From Aphelocoma coerulescens (lineage: Eukaryota > Chordata > Aves > Passeriformes > Corvidae), in contig NW_027183804.1 of assembly GCF_041296385.1 (NCBI RefSeq), forward strand, positions 4,092,001 through 4,156,000: a stretch of 64,000 nt of DNA. Direction: 5' to 3'. The notes below the pieces were generated by a model that was not told the DNA's origin, did no database searches, and saw only the letters and a list, made by a program, of their open reading frames with translations. This document shows, in pieces, positions 11,265 through 21,980 of the stretch (positions are counted from its first letter, which is position 1; each line of letters opens with the position of its first letter). The position numbers and the translations under genes are program-made.

Positions 11265-11445
11265 CTCCTCCTTTTTTCAGCTGCTCTTTTAACAACCCCT
11301 TCATCTGCTCAACCAATTCCTGCAGCTTGTGGATAGGCTGGGATATGAAAAACCCAGCAGTCTTCATCACTGTCTTTTTCACAGGAACAGACAAAGCATT
11401 CCAGATCACAGTATCAGCAAACCCTATAAAAACAGCCAATTCCAT
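11248..11445 (-). pseudogene. Integrase C-terminal core fragment of element 2
   Basis: The minus-strand residues [14 protein letters not shown] match the helix carrying the third catalytic residue of retroviral integrase. The equivalent in element 3 is SEQMNGLLKEQ at 21125-21160. The preceding core is absent. The fragment overlaps the dUTPase-like frame by a few codons in a different phase. Confidence 0.6.
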
Positions 11446-12015
11446 CCTTCCCTCCTTTATTCATTGTGTGCAATCTCCCAGAGTTTACCAGTGACCTTTG
11501 GGTCCTGGCCAATCATTTTCTGGAGGGTATTTAGTGTTACATCCCTGAGCAGCCATGGCTAAAGAATTCGTATTGTCAGCACTATTTCACATTATTATTT
11601 ATTATCTATACAATATAAATATCATTTTATAGATATATATAAACTAGGATATTATTACTAGTTCACTTGCACAAGAAATTCAAGCTCAAGATTAAAAACT
11701 TCTATTGCTCCATGTGGGAGTGTTCCAACAACAATTGTTCCTTCTGTTGGTGCTGTTTCCAATACGCTGTTAACAAAATCCATCCTCCTCTTCCCAAACC
11801 CACAAGCACTTTTCCTTTTTCCATATCCAATTTTGGGATGCATTTTAAGACATTCAGCGCTTCAGCTCCTTTTAACCGACTGCCCCATTGCTCGCACGGT
11901 GCTCCGACCTCAGCCCACTCCAGAGCCAGGGAACTCCAGGGAAGCTCTTCCCATCCAGGATTTCAGACAGGACTGATTCCTTACATTTACATTTAAAAAA
12001 TGACATTTTGGTGCG
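11446..12015 (-). mobile_element. Residual internal and leader sequence of element 2
   Basis: Between the primer site and the integrase fragment only about 570 bp remain, so gag, protease, RT and RNase H have been deleted. It includes an AT-rich tract (11570-11665) and an unrecognised minus-strand open frame (11658-11843). Confidence 0.45.
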
Positions 12016-12034
12016 ATCCGGCCAGACTACACCA
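12016..12034 (-). promoter_or_regulatory. Retroviral primer-binding site, tRNA-Ser type, minus strand
   Basis: The plus strand ATCCGGCCAGACTACACCA resembles the tRNA-Ser 3' end (ATCC, GCC, GACTAC and CCA shared) with one inserted base and two substitutions. It lies four bases inside the 5' LTR edge. It is the same tRNA type as element 1. Confidence 0.6.
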
Positions 12035-12038
12035 ATTT

Positions 12039-12736
12039 TGTTGTACCGGTGGGCAGGGCGAGCACCAAAGACACAGACACCAACTGAAGGAACTGTGTCA
12101 TTTGCTACAGCTCAAAGCAGCAAAGAATCACAGCAGGAGCAGCTCAGCAATGCCCCCAACCATCAGTGCCAAAGATTGCCTGCAGTGATTAACCAAGATC
12201 CAGCCCCAGGGACCCTCAGACTTTACCATCACCCAGAGCCACCCATCAGCTGCGGGAAGCTGTCCCAGCCAAGGACTGCAGAGCCACTCCCGGACACTGG
12301 GAATTCCTGCAGCTGCCTCCAGCCACAGCTGAGGCTCCAACCCCGCTGCGAGAGGGCCCAGCTTTGACAGTGCTGGAGAAACAAACTGACAGCACTTCCA
12401 GTGCGGGAACATCTGCTTTCATCCTCCTCTTGGCTTCCTCCTAAGCCTGGCCAGGGCTCAAGGAGGAGCCAAGGGAGCTGACTTTGACCATACAGCCCCA
12501 AACAAGGCCAGATGTTGGATTTCATGGCCTAGTCTGGCGTCTAAACACAGAAAGGTCAATCCATGTTTCACTAATGAGGGGATACATCAATCACAGCGCT
12601 AATGATCATGCAAATTTCGGTAATGAGCAGATACAAAGATAACCTTTGGTTGGAAGGTTCATCCAGAGGTCCCCTTTGGCTCAGGGCCTGTTGTTCAGGC
12701 CTCAGTCAGGCCTCTTGTCCAGGCCTTGGCACTTCA
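12039..12736 (-). mobile_element. 5' LTR of ERVL-like element 2 (minus)
   Basis: This is the 698-bp partner of 8653-9388. It starts TGTTGTACCGG beside the primer site and ends GGCACTTCA. A CR1 tail follows immediately. A fragment of this same LTR version, recognisable by GGATTTCATGGCC, is present at 58007-58290. Confidence 0.75.
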
Positions 12737-12841
12737 GGGACGTGGTTTAGTGCTGGGCTTGACTGTGCTGGGTTAATGGTTGGACTCGATGAGCTCAGAG
12801 GTCTTTTCTAACAGAAAGGAGTCTGTAATTCCAGGATTCTG
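12737..12841 (+). mobile_element. CR1 LINE 3' end fragment
   Basis: GGTTGGACTCGATGAGCTCA and AGGTCTTTTCTAAC, ending in AGGATTCTG, are the hallmark CR1 3' untranslated tail of birds. Only about 100 bp are present, which is usual for 5'-truncated CR1 insertions. Confidence 0.85.
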
Positions 12842-14850
12842 TCTGCTGCATTCAGCCAGGTCCATGTTGGCAGCATTACTTTGGTCAAAAAGGCTCCTCT
12901 TGCTCAGCTCTTGTGGCCTAAGGCTTCAGCTCCTTCAGCTCCTGGTGCTGAGCTGCTCATGCTGAACGAGACGCCTCGGAGAGAAGAATACAGTTCATCC
13001 CATTCCTTCTGGCACACGGAGAGGGGAGGCTGTGAAAACAGGAGCATTGTTTGCTGTGGCCTCCTCTGTGCCCTTGACGCCTTTCAGCGCTTTGAAACAG
13101 CCAAGAGCTTTCTCCAAGAGTGCAATGAAGCAGCTGTTCCTGCTCCCAGCTCTCGCCCTGCCCAGTCTCTGCCCTTGACTGCTTTTGTCCCTCTTGCTGT
13201 GCCCTCTGTGGCCCCGGGGCTCGGTGGCTGCTGCCCAGGGCTGTGGCACTGGCACAGATCCAGTGCTCGAGACCCTCCTTTCTCTGCCCTTGGAGCTGCC
13301 TGCTCACAGCAGCCTTTGCCACCTGCAAGCTCCACATGGACAGGGAGTGCCCACCTCTGCTCCTTGCACACCCTGCAGGAGCCCAGGGCTGCCATCTCCA
13401 GTCCCTGCTGGCACTGAGGGCTCCCAGGTGCCCCAGGCTGCTGTGGCACCGCTGCCAACGGGAGGGAACAGCGGCAGGGGCTGTGCTGAAAGTCAGCTCC
13501 ATTTGCTGCTGCTGCTGCTGCTGCTGCTGTGGGGGTCATTTGTCCAGCCCTGCCCCAGAGTCAGGGATCAGATCCAGGCCCTGCTGCTGCTCCCTCGGGA
13601 TCAGCCACAGTTTGGGTGTTGCTGTCAGTGCCAGCAGGAGCGGGCGCTGGAGCAGCGGGTGCTGACAGTGCCCCAAGCCCCGGGGCCCGAGGGGTGCCTG
13701 GGCTGCGGGGCTGGCAGGGAGCTGCCCCTTGTTCTCCCTGTGCCTCACGCAAAGCTGGGCCGCTCACAAGTGGGGCAGCACAGCAAACAGGGAGCCTGCC
13801 AGTCTCTGCCAGCCCTGTCTGCTCTGAGATTGGGCCTTGGAGCTGCAGGGGGACAAAGGCAGCTGCTTCTGGTCCCTCTGCGTGTCCCCGTGTTCAGCAG
13901 TGCTGCTCCATCATTTAGGACATGGTTTCTGTTTAATTAATAGAAAAAACAAAAGAAAAAACCCAGAAAATATTATGAAACATAAAACCAAAACCCAAAT
14001 GTGGAGTGAAAAATCTTTTGTAACTCTGGATTAAGAGGTAACTGATCTTTTCAAAAGACAACTCAGGTATTTGTAAATATGCTGATGGCATTGATCCATC
14101 TTACTGACCTCAGCAGTCCTTTTTTCAAGATTTTGGGCTTTGTTTCCAACATTGTTATTTTAAATTGTGGTTGAAGCGATAGGAAATTGATTGTGCCCTG
14201 CCTGCTCCGAGCAGGACTGGCAATCTAAACTCTGTCCCACCCCAACTCACTGACAAGATGCCCTTCCTTCTCACCCTGCCAGTGAGCTGCACATTCCCTT
14301 GGAAATTGTCAGGGGTTCTTAAAGACACCAAGTCCCACTTAGGGCTTTTTGCTCTGGTTTGGCACTGGAGAAGGGCAATTCTTCATCCATCAGCTCCAGG
14401 CTGCACTGCCTCAGGAACACGGCCCACTCGCCAGGTTGGGCCCACTCGTGGCACTTCCAGAGGAGGAAGAAAGTGCAATGGCACAATTCCAGCCCAAAAG
14501 GAAGGAAGAGTGGGACAGACAGAACACCCTGTGCAGACCCAGGCGTTCAGCTGGGACTGTGGAGTTTGGGTTCTTGCCAGTGGGATGTGTGTCCCTGACT
14601 GCAATCTCTTGGCCTGCACCAGAGCCTCACTCACCTGCAAAAGCAGAAAGCTCCGTCGCTGTGCTCGCAAGGGGCTCGTCTGATGCAAAGCTGTCAGAGC
14701 CCTGTGAGGGGAGAGCGGGCCCAGCCGTGCCCGGGGCTGAGCCCCAGCAGAGCCCTGGCAGAGCCCAGAGCAGCCTCAGCATCGGCAGAGCCCGGCTGCA
14801 AGGAGAGAAAGCAGAACCCGCCCGTCAGCTGAAGCCTCCTGTCCCCTTGT
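12842..14850. other. Intergenic stretch, no gene recognised
   Basis: GC-rich sequence with long composition-driven frames on both strands and no recognised domain. It holds a (CTG)n run at about 13505-13533. At 13930-14045 it carries an A-rich block (CCCAAATGTGGAGTGAAAA) that is homologous to the blocks flanking the other PIM remnants at 51480-51690 and 59440-59660. Confidence 0.5.
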
Positions 14851-15300
14851 CCCAGCCGCCCGCAGTGCCCAGGCCGTGCTGGCCGTGCTCAGAGCTGGGC
14901 CCAAAGCTGCCCAGCATTGCTGCCTTTGGGAGCAGAGCAGGAGGGCAGGACATGTGCCCAGCCTGCAGCCAGCCATGGCACAGCCACCTCCTCAGCAGCT
15001 GCCCAGAGCCCAAAAGCAGCTTGGCAGCCACTGAAGAATTCCCTGCAGCCGCCCCAGCAAAGGGGGAACCTTTGGTGCCCGGCCAGGCCGTGCCATGCCC
15101 AGCTCTGGCAGCATCCCCCTGGCTCTGGACTCACCTGCACACTGGCCGCGGAGCGTGTCTTTGGAGAAGGTGCCAGAATCAAAGGCCATCATCTTCAGCT
15201 GCCACTGGCCAGCTCCAGGAAGAGGTTGTCGGCCTTGAGCTCGTCCTTGGTGTCTCCAGCAGCAGCAGCCCCACCTGCTACAGCTTCTCCAGGGGCTCCT
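14851..15300 (-). pseudogene. PIM-like kinase pseudo-exon and intron, downstream of the PIM gene
   Basis: On the minus strand 15290-15135 reads like the catalytic exon of a PIM kinase: LKADNLFLELASG, then in another frame LKMMAFDSGTFSKDT, ending in a GTGAGT donor. The HRD motif is replaced by TKDE and DFG by FDSG. A one-base loss in the SG-LK turn breaks the frame. The same pseudo-exon occurs at 52400-52556 (plus) and 58740-58582 (minus). It lies downstream of the last exon of the intact gene, so it is the remains of a tandem neighbour. Confidence 0.7.
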
Positions 15301-15571
15301 TCTCTTTCCCTAGGGCCACACCAGGCTCTCAGGGTTCTGCCCAGGGCCCCAGCCATCAGTGAACCACACAAGCAAAACCAGGGGGGATGGTGGCCACCAG
15401 TGCTTGCCAGAGCAGGCCTCCAGCTCAGCTGCAGCCCTGATGCTCCCTGCCCAGGGCTACAGGCAGGACAAAATCGTCTGCTTTGCTTTGCCACTGATTG
15501 CCAAGAGATGTGTGGGGCTGTTACCTGCCAGGCCCCTGGATCACACTGTGCCTGTGGGTCTCTGCCATCCT

Positions 15572-18081
15572 CTAGGGCACATGAACACCCTGCAGCCAAG
15601 GGGCACTGAAGAGCTCTTCCAAGGACGGCCTGTCCAAGGGCTGCATGGACAAGCACCTCTTAAGAATATCCTGGCACTCTGGGCACAGAAAGCAGAAACC
15701 ACCAGTCAGCTGTAGAAGGATCCCGCCCGCTTTGCCCCCCGTTCCCGTGCCCAGGCCATGCTGGCTGTGCCCAGAGCTGGGCCTAAACTTGCCCATGCAT
15801 TCTGTGCTTTGGAGGGCAGCAGGACAGCAGGACATGTGCCACCTGCTCAGAGCTGCCAGAGCGGGATGCTCCTGAGCCCGCTGCTGGCTCCCAGCACTGC
15901 TATTCCCCCCGTGCCGCAGAGATGAGGATCCACCTGGAGAGAGCCGTCGTGGGAACAGGATCCGCCCCCAGATGATCTCCTGGCCCCTCTTGAACGGGTG
16001 CTTCCCCACCACCAGCTGGTACAGCAGGATGCCCAGGGACCAGATCGTCGCTGCCTCGCCGTGGTAGCGTTGGTGGTGGATCCACTCGGGTGGGCTGTAC
16101 AACAGGGTTCCTGTGGAACACAGACCGAGTCCATCGGGGGATGCTGCTGCTCCCAGAGCCTCGCCCCAGCATCCCTGGGCACGCAGGGGCTGCACCAGTG
16201 GTACACGGGGTGACCCGCTGCCCTCTCGCCTGCACCTGTGACTTGTGTACAAACTGGTGTTGGAAAAGAGGCCACTGGTGTTGGGAAAGGGCAGCGGAAG
16301 CCCTGGGGAGGCCCAACCATGACATGCAAATGAAAAACCCACCCAGTGGTGGGGAAAACCCACTCTCCTCCCTGCCTGCAGTGCCCCAAAATACATCAAT
16401 AAGCCAAGGCAAACCAGGGCAGCGGAGCAGTCCAGGCCCTTCCTCACCTGCACACCAAACCGGCCGGTGCACGGGGTCTGACCCCCCTCTCTGCTACCCC
16501 CACGGGGGATTTTGTTGGGCTGGCTGCCCCCGCTCCAGCCCCAGCCCAGGGCAGAGTGGGTGCTGAAGGCTGCCGGCAGCGCCGGGAACTGCCCCCTCCC
16601 AGCCCCACCCAAAAGCAACTTGGCTCAAGAATTAATCCCATCCTGGCAACAATGAGGGGAAGCCCCGGTGCCACACCCAGGCTGGGCCATGAGATGCCCA
16701 GGAGCATCCCCTGGGAGGGCTCACCTGCAAACTGAGTGTAGGCTGTGTCCTGGAGGAAGGCGCCGCAGCCAAAGTCGATCAGTTTCAGCTGCCCGGTGGC
16801 CAGGTCGAGCAGGATGTTCTCGGGCTTGATGTCCCGGTGCAGGACCCCGCAGCTGGTGCAGTGCCGCACGGCCTCCAGCACCTGGCCGAACAGCCCCCGC
16901 GCCTCCTCCTCGGGCAGGAACCTCCGCTGCGCCAGCAAACCCGACAGGTCCTGGCACCGCTCCGGACGCTCCAGCACCAGCAAGAAGCTGCTGGGCAGCT
17001 CAACCCACTCCAGGAGCTGGATGACACCACGGAACCCAGTGGACACCTTGTGCAGCAGCACGATCTCCAGGGGCGCACGGGCGCCGTCGGGCTGCGGGAG
17101 GAGCACGGTGCCGTCGGTGGGGCTGAGGCCGTGCCAGGGCTCTGGGACCCCTCACCCAGCCCGGGACGCTCTGCGCCCCCCGCTCACCCCCCGCCCGCTC
17201 TCCCTCCGGGGCTCCCGGCGGCTCCCACCCCGCCGGGCCCCGGCTCCTCGCCGCCCGGCACGCCCCGCCTCTGCCGCTGGCCCCGCTCACTCACCAGCTC
17301 GCCCCAGTGCCGGACGCGGTCCCGCGGCACGCATTTGATGGCCACCTGCGAGCAAGGGGCAGCAGCGGGCTGAGCTCGCCGCCCGCCCCGCCGCGCCCCG
17401 GCCTCCTCCTCCTCCTCCGCCCTCCTCCTGCACCCTCCTTCTCCTTCTCCTTTTCTCCTTCTCCTTCTCCTTCTCCTTCTCCTTCTCCTCCTCCCCGCCG
17501 GCCCCGCCACTCACCGGGGCGCCGTCCGCGAGCCGCGTGCCCGAGAAGACGCTGCCGAAGCCGCCGCTGCCCAGCAGCGAACCCAGCCGGTACCGCTCCT
17601 GCAGGGCCTCCTGCGCCTTCCCTGCGGGCGACACGCGGCCGTCAGCGCTCGGCCCGGGGCCAGACACGGCCCCCGACCGCCCCCCGACCGCCCCGGCCCG
17701 GGCATCCCCATCCGAACGGGACACCGGCGGCTCGGGGCCGGCGGCCGCGCTGCCGAGCGGCGGAGCTCGGGCCGGGGAAGCCGCAGCGGAGGCGGCGGGA
17801 GCGGCCGCGCCCCGGGTGTCCTCCGCGGGCCCCGGGAGGAGCCGGGCCCGGAGCCGAGGCCGGAGCCGGGGCCGGAGCCGGAGCCCGCGTCGGGGCCGGG
17901 GCCGGGCTCGGCACAGGCGGAGCCAAAGGGTGGCGATGCCGCCCCAGCCCCGGGCACCGATGCCCGCCCGGCAGCGCCACAGCCAGGACGGCGAGAGCCG
18001 GGCGGAGGCGAGACCGCGGCGGGACGCCCGGGGCCGGGGAGGGGGCGGCCCCGCCCGGGGCCGGGGGCGGGCCTGGGGCAT
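15572..18081 (-). CDS. PIM-like serine/threonine protein kinase, five exons, intact
   Basis: Exons on the minus strand: 18081-17515, 17345-17295, 17091-16725, 16110-15934 and 15678-15572. All introns are GT-AG and the 1269 bases give 422 aa plus TAG. The glycine loop GSGGFGSV (residues 171-178), VAIK lysine (193), helix-C LEIVLL, hinge ERPE (247-250, the proline hinge diagnostic of PIM), HRDIKPEN (Asp 293), DFG (312-314) and SPPEW are all present, so it should be an active, constitutively folded cytosolic or nuclear kinase. The internal exon sizes (51, 367, 177) agree with the vertebrate PIM1 plan as I recall it. The first 160 residues are a low-complexity Pro/Arg/Ala tail, and the frame stays open upstream to 18489, so the start (G at -3) is the least certain point. 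PIM1-like genes are multicopy in songbirds, so no orthologue name is given. Confidence 0.85.
17429..17492. repeat. (CTTCTC)n pyrimidine tract in PIM intron 1
   Basis: About ten hexamer units, slightly interrupted, lie within intron 1 of the PIM-like gene close to the exon 1 donor (17514). The minus (sense) strand is pure purine. The same hexamer forms a longer tract at 54361-54485. Confidence 0.9.
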
Positions 18082-18255
18082 GGCCCGGCCCGGCAGGGGG
18101 AGGGGGAGAGACCGGGAGAGGAGGGGGACACCGGGAAAGGGACACCGAGAGACGAGGGGGAGACCGAGAAGGGGAGGCGGGGAGAAGGTGCGGAACACAG
18201 GGAGAGGGAGAGGAGGAGCAAGAGCACGAAGAGGAGAGAGTCTGTAGAGTCGCTT

Positions 18256-18366
18256 GTGCTGCCGCTGCTGCTGCCGCTGCTGCCGCTGCTGCCGCTGCTG
18301 CCGCTGCAACTGAAGCGCCGGGGCCGTTTGTCCGCGTGTCCGCGTGTCCGCGTGTCCGCGTGTCCG
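18256..18366. repeat. GCTGCC and TGTCCGCG short tandem repeats upstream of PIM start
   Basis: 18256-18308 is a (GCTGCC)n-type repeat. 18330-18366 is four copies of the octamer GTCCGCGT. Both lie 180-290 bp upstream of the proposed ATG, probably in promoter or 5' untranslated sequence. Confidence 0.85.
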
Positions 18367-18530
18367 TTCCCCCCTCGCCCCACGCTCCCCACGGCCGAGC
18401 CCCGCTCTCCCCGGGGGCAGCCCCTGAGTCTGTGCAAACACGGCAACTTTGCCGTGTCCAGCCCGGATCCAGAGTCCTGGCTCCTGCACGGTGGCAGAGG
18501 AATCCCCTCGGCTGCTGCTGTGCCTTGGCC

Positions 18531-19100
18531 CTGCTGAGGGTCAGACACTGCCGGGCCACATTCCCTGCCTGTAGAATTCGTGCCCCACCCAAGCTCTGCA
18601 CTTTTGTCTCCAGCATTGCTTTCCAATAAAAACAGGGGAAGGCAAACTGTGTGCAGCTCACGGTATTTCAGAGTGTCTAAAACTCTCTAAGGCACAGATC
18701 TTAGAGGTGAGATCCATTTGGAATTCATGGCATGGAGAAGCAGTGCAACATGGAAAAGGGGAGCACAGAAATAGAGAGGGAAACACCTCGGATTGTTTCT
18801 TTCCATTTTCATTTCACTTCTGGAAAGCTGTTTCAGGTTTCTGGGAATCTTCTCCACAGTCCTGTCTGCTCTTTTCAAGAACCTTTCCTGGCGAACGAGG
18901 TGCAGCTCCTGTCACAAGATGTGCCATCAACTGCAGCTTCTCTTGGCTTCCCACACTGTGAGTGCAGCACGACTGCTGCAGCAAAGCAGGACAAATGCTG
19001 GGAGAACTTTACAAGTTGTTCTTTCTTTTCCCTATGGGCTGGGCAGTTGTGCCATCGGTGAGGTTTTCATTGTGGCTGTTGTAACCTAAGAAACCAGGAG
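18531..19100. other. Intergenic stretch between PIM promoter and ERV 3
   Basis: No gene is recognised. A plus-strand AATAAA occurs at about 18626 (CCAATAAAAACAGG). Composition drops to near 45% GC after 18650. Short open frames carry no motif. Confidence 0.45.
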
Positions 19101-21294
19101 GTGGAACCAGCAATTGTTAGGGACTGCAAGCCAGGGGCGTCACTTTGCCTTTACGTGGCAGGGACGACACTACGCACTCAGCACATTGCCCCAGGCATGT
19201 GTGCACGGCCCAACAATTTGTCATCGAACAGCGGTGAGCACTTGGATGAAATCAAACTGACTCCTCATACGCAACTCATTCATTATAGAGATGACATCTT
19301 GGGCCAGGGCAGCAATGAGGAGGAAGTGCAACAAGTCCTTGAATTAGTTGTGGATCATAGGAAACAGAAAGACTGGGAAATTAACCCTACCAAAATTCAA
19401 GTGAAATTTTTGGGAATTCAGTGGCAATGTGGGCATCAGGAAATCTTCCCCAAAGCCCAGCAGAAAATGTTAGAGTTTGCCGTGCCACAAAATAAAAAGG
19501 AGGCACCAAGATTTATTGGATTATTCGTCTTTTGGAGACAACATATTCTGCATCTGAGACAAATCTCAACCCCTCTGCATAAAGTAACCAGGGGAAATAG
19601 GGAATTGGAATGGGGGAGTGAGCAGCAGGCTGCCTTTGAATTAGCCAAAGAGGCTATTAGCCAAAAAGGCCTTTAGATCTATGGCCTATGCAAAAGGGAG
19701 AAGTTGAGTTAAATGTACCTGTAAATGGGTCACATGCTGATGGGAGCCTCTGGCAGAAACAGGGAAAGAAAAAGATTCCCCCGGGGTTTTGGGGGAGGAA
19801 GTTGCCAGAAGCAGGAAACAACTACACACCTTTTGAGAAACAGTTATTGGCATGTTATTGGGCACTGATGGAAACAGAACAACTTACCATAGGGTATGAA
19901 GTGGCTCTTCATCCGGAAATTCCTACAGTGCAGTGGGTCAGAAGGTCCCCAAAAGCCCATTGGATTGGGCACGCTCCGGAGTGTGGTACTGTAAAGTGGA
20001 AGTGGTATATTCGGGATAGGGCCAAGGTGGGAACGGGGCGGATAGCCACTCTTCATGAGCCAATAGCAGCTGCCCCCGGGAGGGACCAAGAGGTGAGTGC
20101 CAACTTCACAGCTGAGAGGGAATCTCCAGGGAAGTGGGAAAAGCCTTCAGATCAACTAATGCCACAGGAAAAAGAACATGCTTGGTTTACAGATGGGTCA
20201 GCTGAATATATAGGAGGGAAAAGGTTTTGGAAAGCAGTAGCTGACCATCCTCATTCAGAAAAGTTTTTAGAAATGACCAGAGAAGGGAAAAGCAGTCAAT
20301 ATGCTGAATTCTATGCAATTGATATGGCTTTAAAACAAGAAGATCTAGGAGAATGCCTTTCCTATACTGCTTCTTGGTCGGTAGCTAAATGGGTTCGCTC
20401 CGTGGCTACCAACATGGGTAGGCAGAGCCTGGAAAATCTACTCCAAAGAGGTCTGGGGAAAGGAACTGTGGAGTGACCTTTGGGAAATGGTACAAAGAAC
20501 TGATGTGACTGTGATTCATGTTGATGCCCATAGTGACACAGACACTTTAGAGCTACTTTATAACTCTGTTGCAGGCAACCGGGCAAAGATTTCCCAAGCC
20601 AGACCGGAGTTCCCTCCAAAGGAGGATCACGAAGGCCTGGCAAAATGTGCACACCAAAAATGTGTGCACCTTGGACAAAAAGCCCCTTACAGGTGGGCTC
20701 AAGAGCGTGGCATTGCCATGTCACTCGATATGAGTAGAACTAGAATTGCTCACTGCCCCGTGTGCCAACATATGTACAAATGCCCGGTGCCAAACATTGT
20801 AAAAGGACAGCTGGGGAGAGGAAAATTGCCCGGACCAACTTGGCAAATGGATTACATTGGACCTTTACCCCAGGACCGAGGGTGTAAATATATCTGCCAT
20901 AGACACATATCCTGGGTATCTGATTGCCCATCCTTGTGAGAAGGCCACTCAGCATAGCACCATCTGTACTATAGACACAGTAATTCTGTATTACGGAATG
21001 CCATTACCGAGTCAAACAGATAATGGGTCTCATTTCCAGAACAAATTCATTCAGCAGTACGCTGAGCAGAAAAACGTTCAGTGGGGTTTTCACACACCAT
21101 ATTATCCCCAAGCTGTGGGATTATCTGAGCAAATGAATGGGCTATTGAAAGAGCAGTGGAGAAACCTGGGAGATGGACACCTGTCCTGGTGGAGAACCCA
21201 TCTCACTGATGCACTGCACATCCTTAACAATAGGCCCATCAGGGACTTGGACACAAAGTCAGGGGACGGTGCTCAGAGTCAAAGTATATCATGA
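19101..21294 (+). pseudogene. ERVL-like pol remnant, element 3 (RT end, RNase H, integrase)
   Basis: The first block (19101-19676) starts inside RT with HYRDDILGQG (the YxDD box altered to YRDD), then VKFLGIQW and the thumb. 19688-20476 holds the connection and RNase H: FTDGSAEYIGG and SSQYAEFYAI carry acidic residues, but the TDSW-type box reads TASW. 20487-20939 has the integrase zinc site (HEGLAKCAHQ, HCPVCQ) and the first catalytic Asp in WQMDYIGPLP. After a frameshift, 20857-21294 has the second (SQTDNGSHF) and the third acidic residue (LSEQMNGLLKEQ). Three frames are used, so it is inactive. The WQMDYIGPLP and NGLLKEQ blocks resemble element 2. No dUTPase lies between integrase and env. 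Confidence 0.8.
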
Positions 21295-21379
21295 TTTGGT
21301 CAGAGAAACATGGTCTCTTGACACCTCCCTAAGTAAGGGAAGCTCCCAAAGATGGGGACATGATGAACGGCCACCTGAG

Positions 21380-21960
21380 AGAGTTCTACAACATTATGGA
21401 CCGGCTCCATGGAGCCCTCGCCAATTGGTGCCAGGGGCCAGAGAACCTGCCTATCATCTGAATTGGATAAGAAGACTGCAAGCTGTCTCGGAGATAATAA
21501 CTAACCAGAGAGCTGCCGCCCCTGACCTTATGGCCGACCAATCCACGCAAACACGGAATGCGATTTTCCAGCATCGCGGGGTTTTAGACTACCGGCAGAA
21601 GAAGGAGGAGTTTGCAGGAAAGAAAATGAATCCAACTGTCGCTTACAAATTGATGACAATGGAAAAGTAGGAAAACAGACAACTCGGGAGATGAGAAAAT
21701 TAGCCCATGTACCAACCCAGACATGGGAATGTTGGGAACCAGATATATTCTTGTGGCTGCCAGGGAGTCTGTGGCTCAAAGGGGCCCTTTCTCCTTTCCC
21801 TTTGTGCAGCTGCTACCTTCTTGTTTATTCCTTGTTTCATTCCTTGTATTGTACCACTCATCCAGCACAGAGTACAGGGAAGGCAGCTCGCAGCTACACC
21901 TCAAGATCAACCAACCCTATGTGCAACAACTGCAGAGGCCGTCTGACAGCCGTGATTCAT
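21380..21960 (+). pseudogene. Envelope transmembrane-subunit remnant, element 3
   Basis: After integrase, with no surface subunit, a helical stretch LNWIRRLQAVSEIITNQ leads to QTRNAIFQHRGVLDY, a fusion-helix/immunosuppressive-like block. After a frameshift near 21600, GGVCRKENESNCR follows; this is CX6CC with the last Cys changed to Arg. A hydrophobic anchor with FIPCFIPC follows in another frame (to 21946). The arrangement differs from the env remnant of the class I element and also from mammalian ERVL, which has none. Several frame breaks make it non-functional. Confidence 0.65.
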
Positions 21961-21980
21961 CCTGTAAGTCAGAGGAGCGA

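Larger units (their letters stand above)
17100..18530 (-). promoter_or_regulatory. CpG-rich promoter and first-exon region of the PIM-like gene
   Basis: This is the densest CpG stretch of the window. It covers exon 1, intron 1 and about 450 bp upstream of the proposed ATG. No TATA box is apparent, which fits a CpG-island promoter. The upstream part contains GCTGCC and TGTCCGCG repeats (listed separately). The transcription start cannot be placed. Confidence 0.5.

Noticed and set aside
17307..18629. A 440-codon plus-strand frame antisense to the PIM-like gene
   Set aside because: It mirrors the CpG-rich exon 1 and the simple repeats. It has no domain, while the antisense reading gives a full kinase with GT-AG exons.
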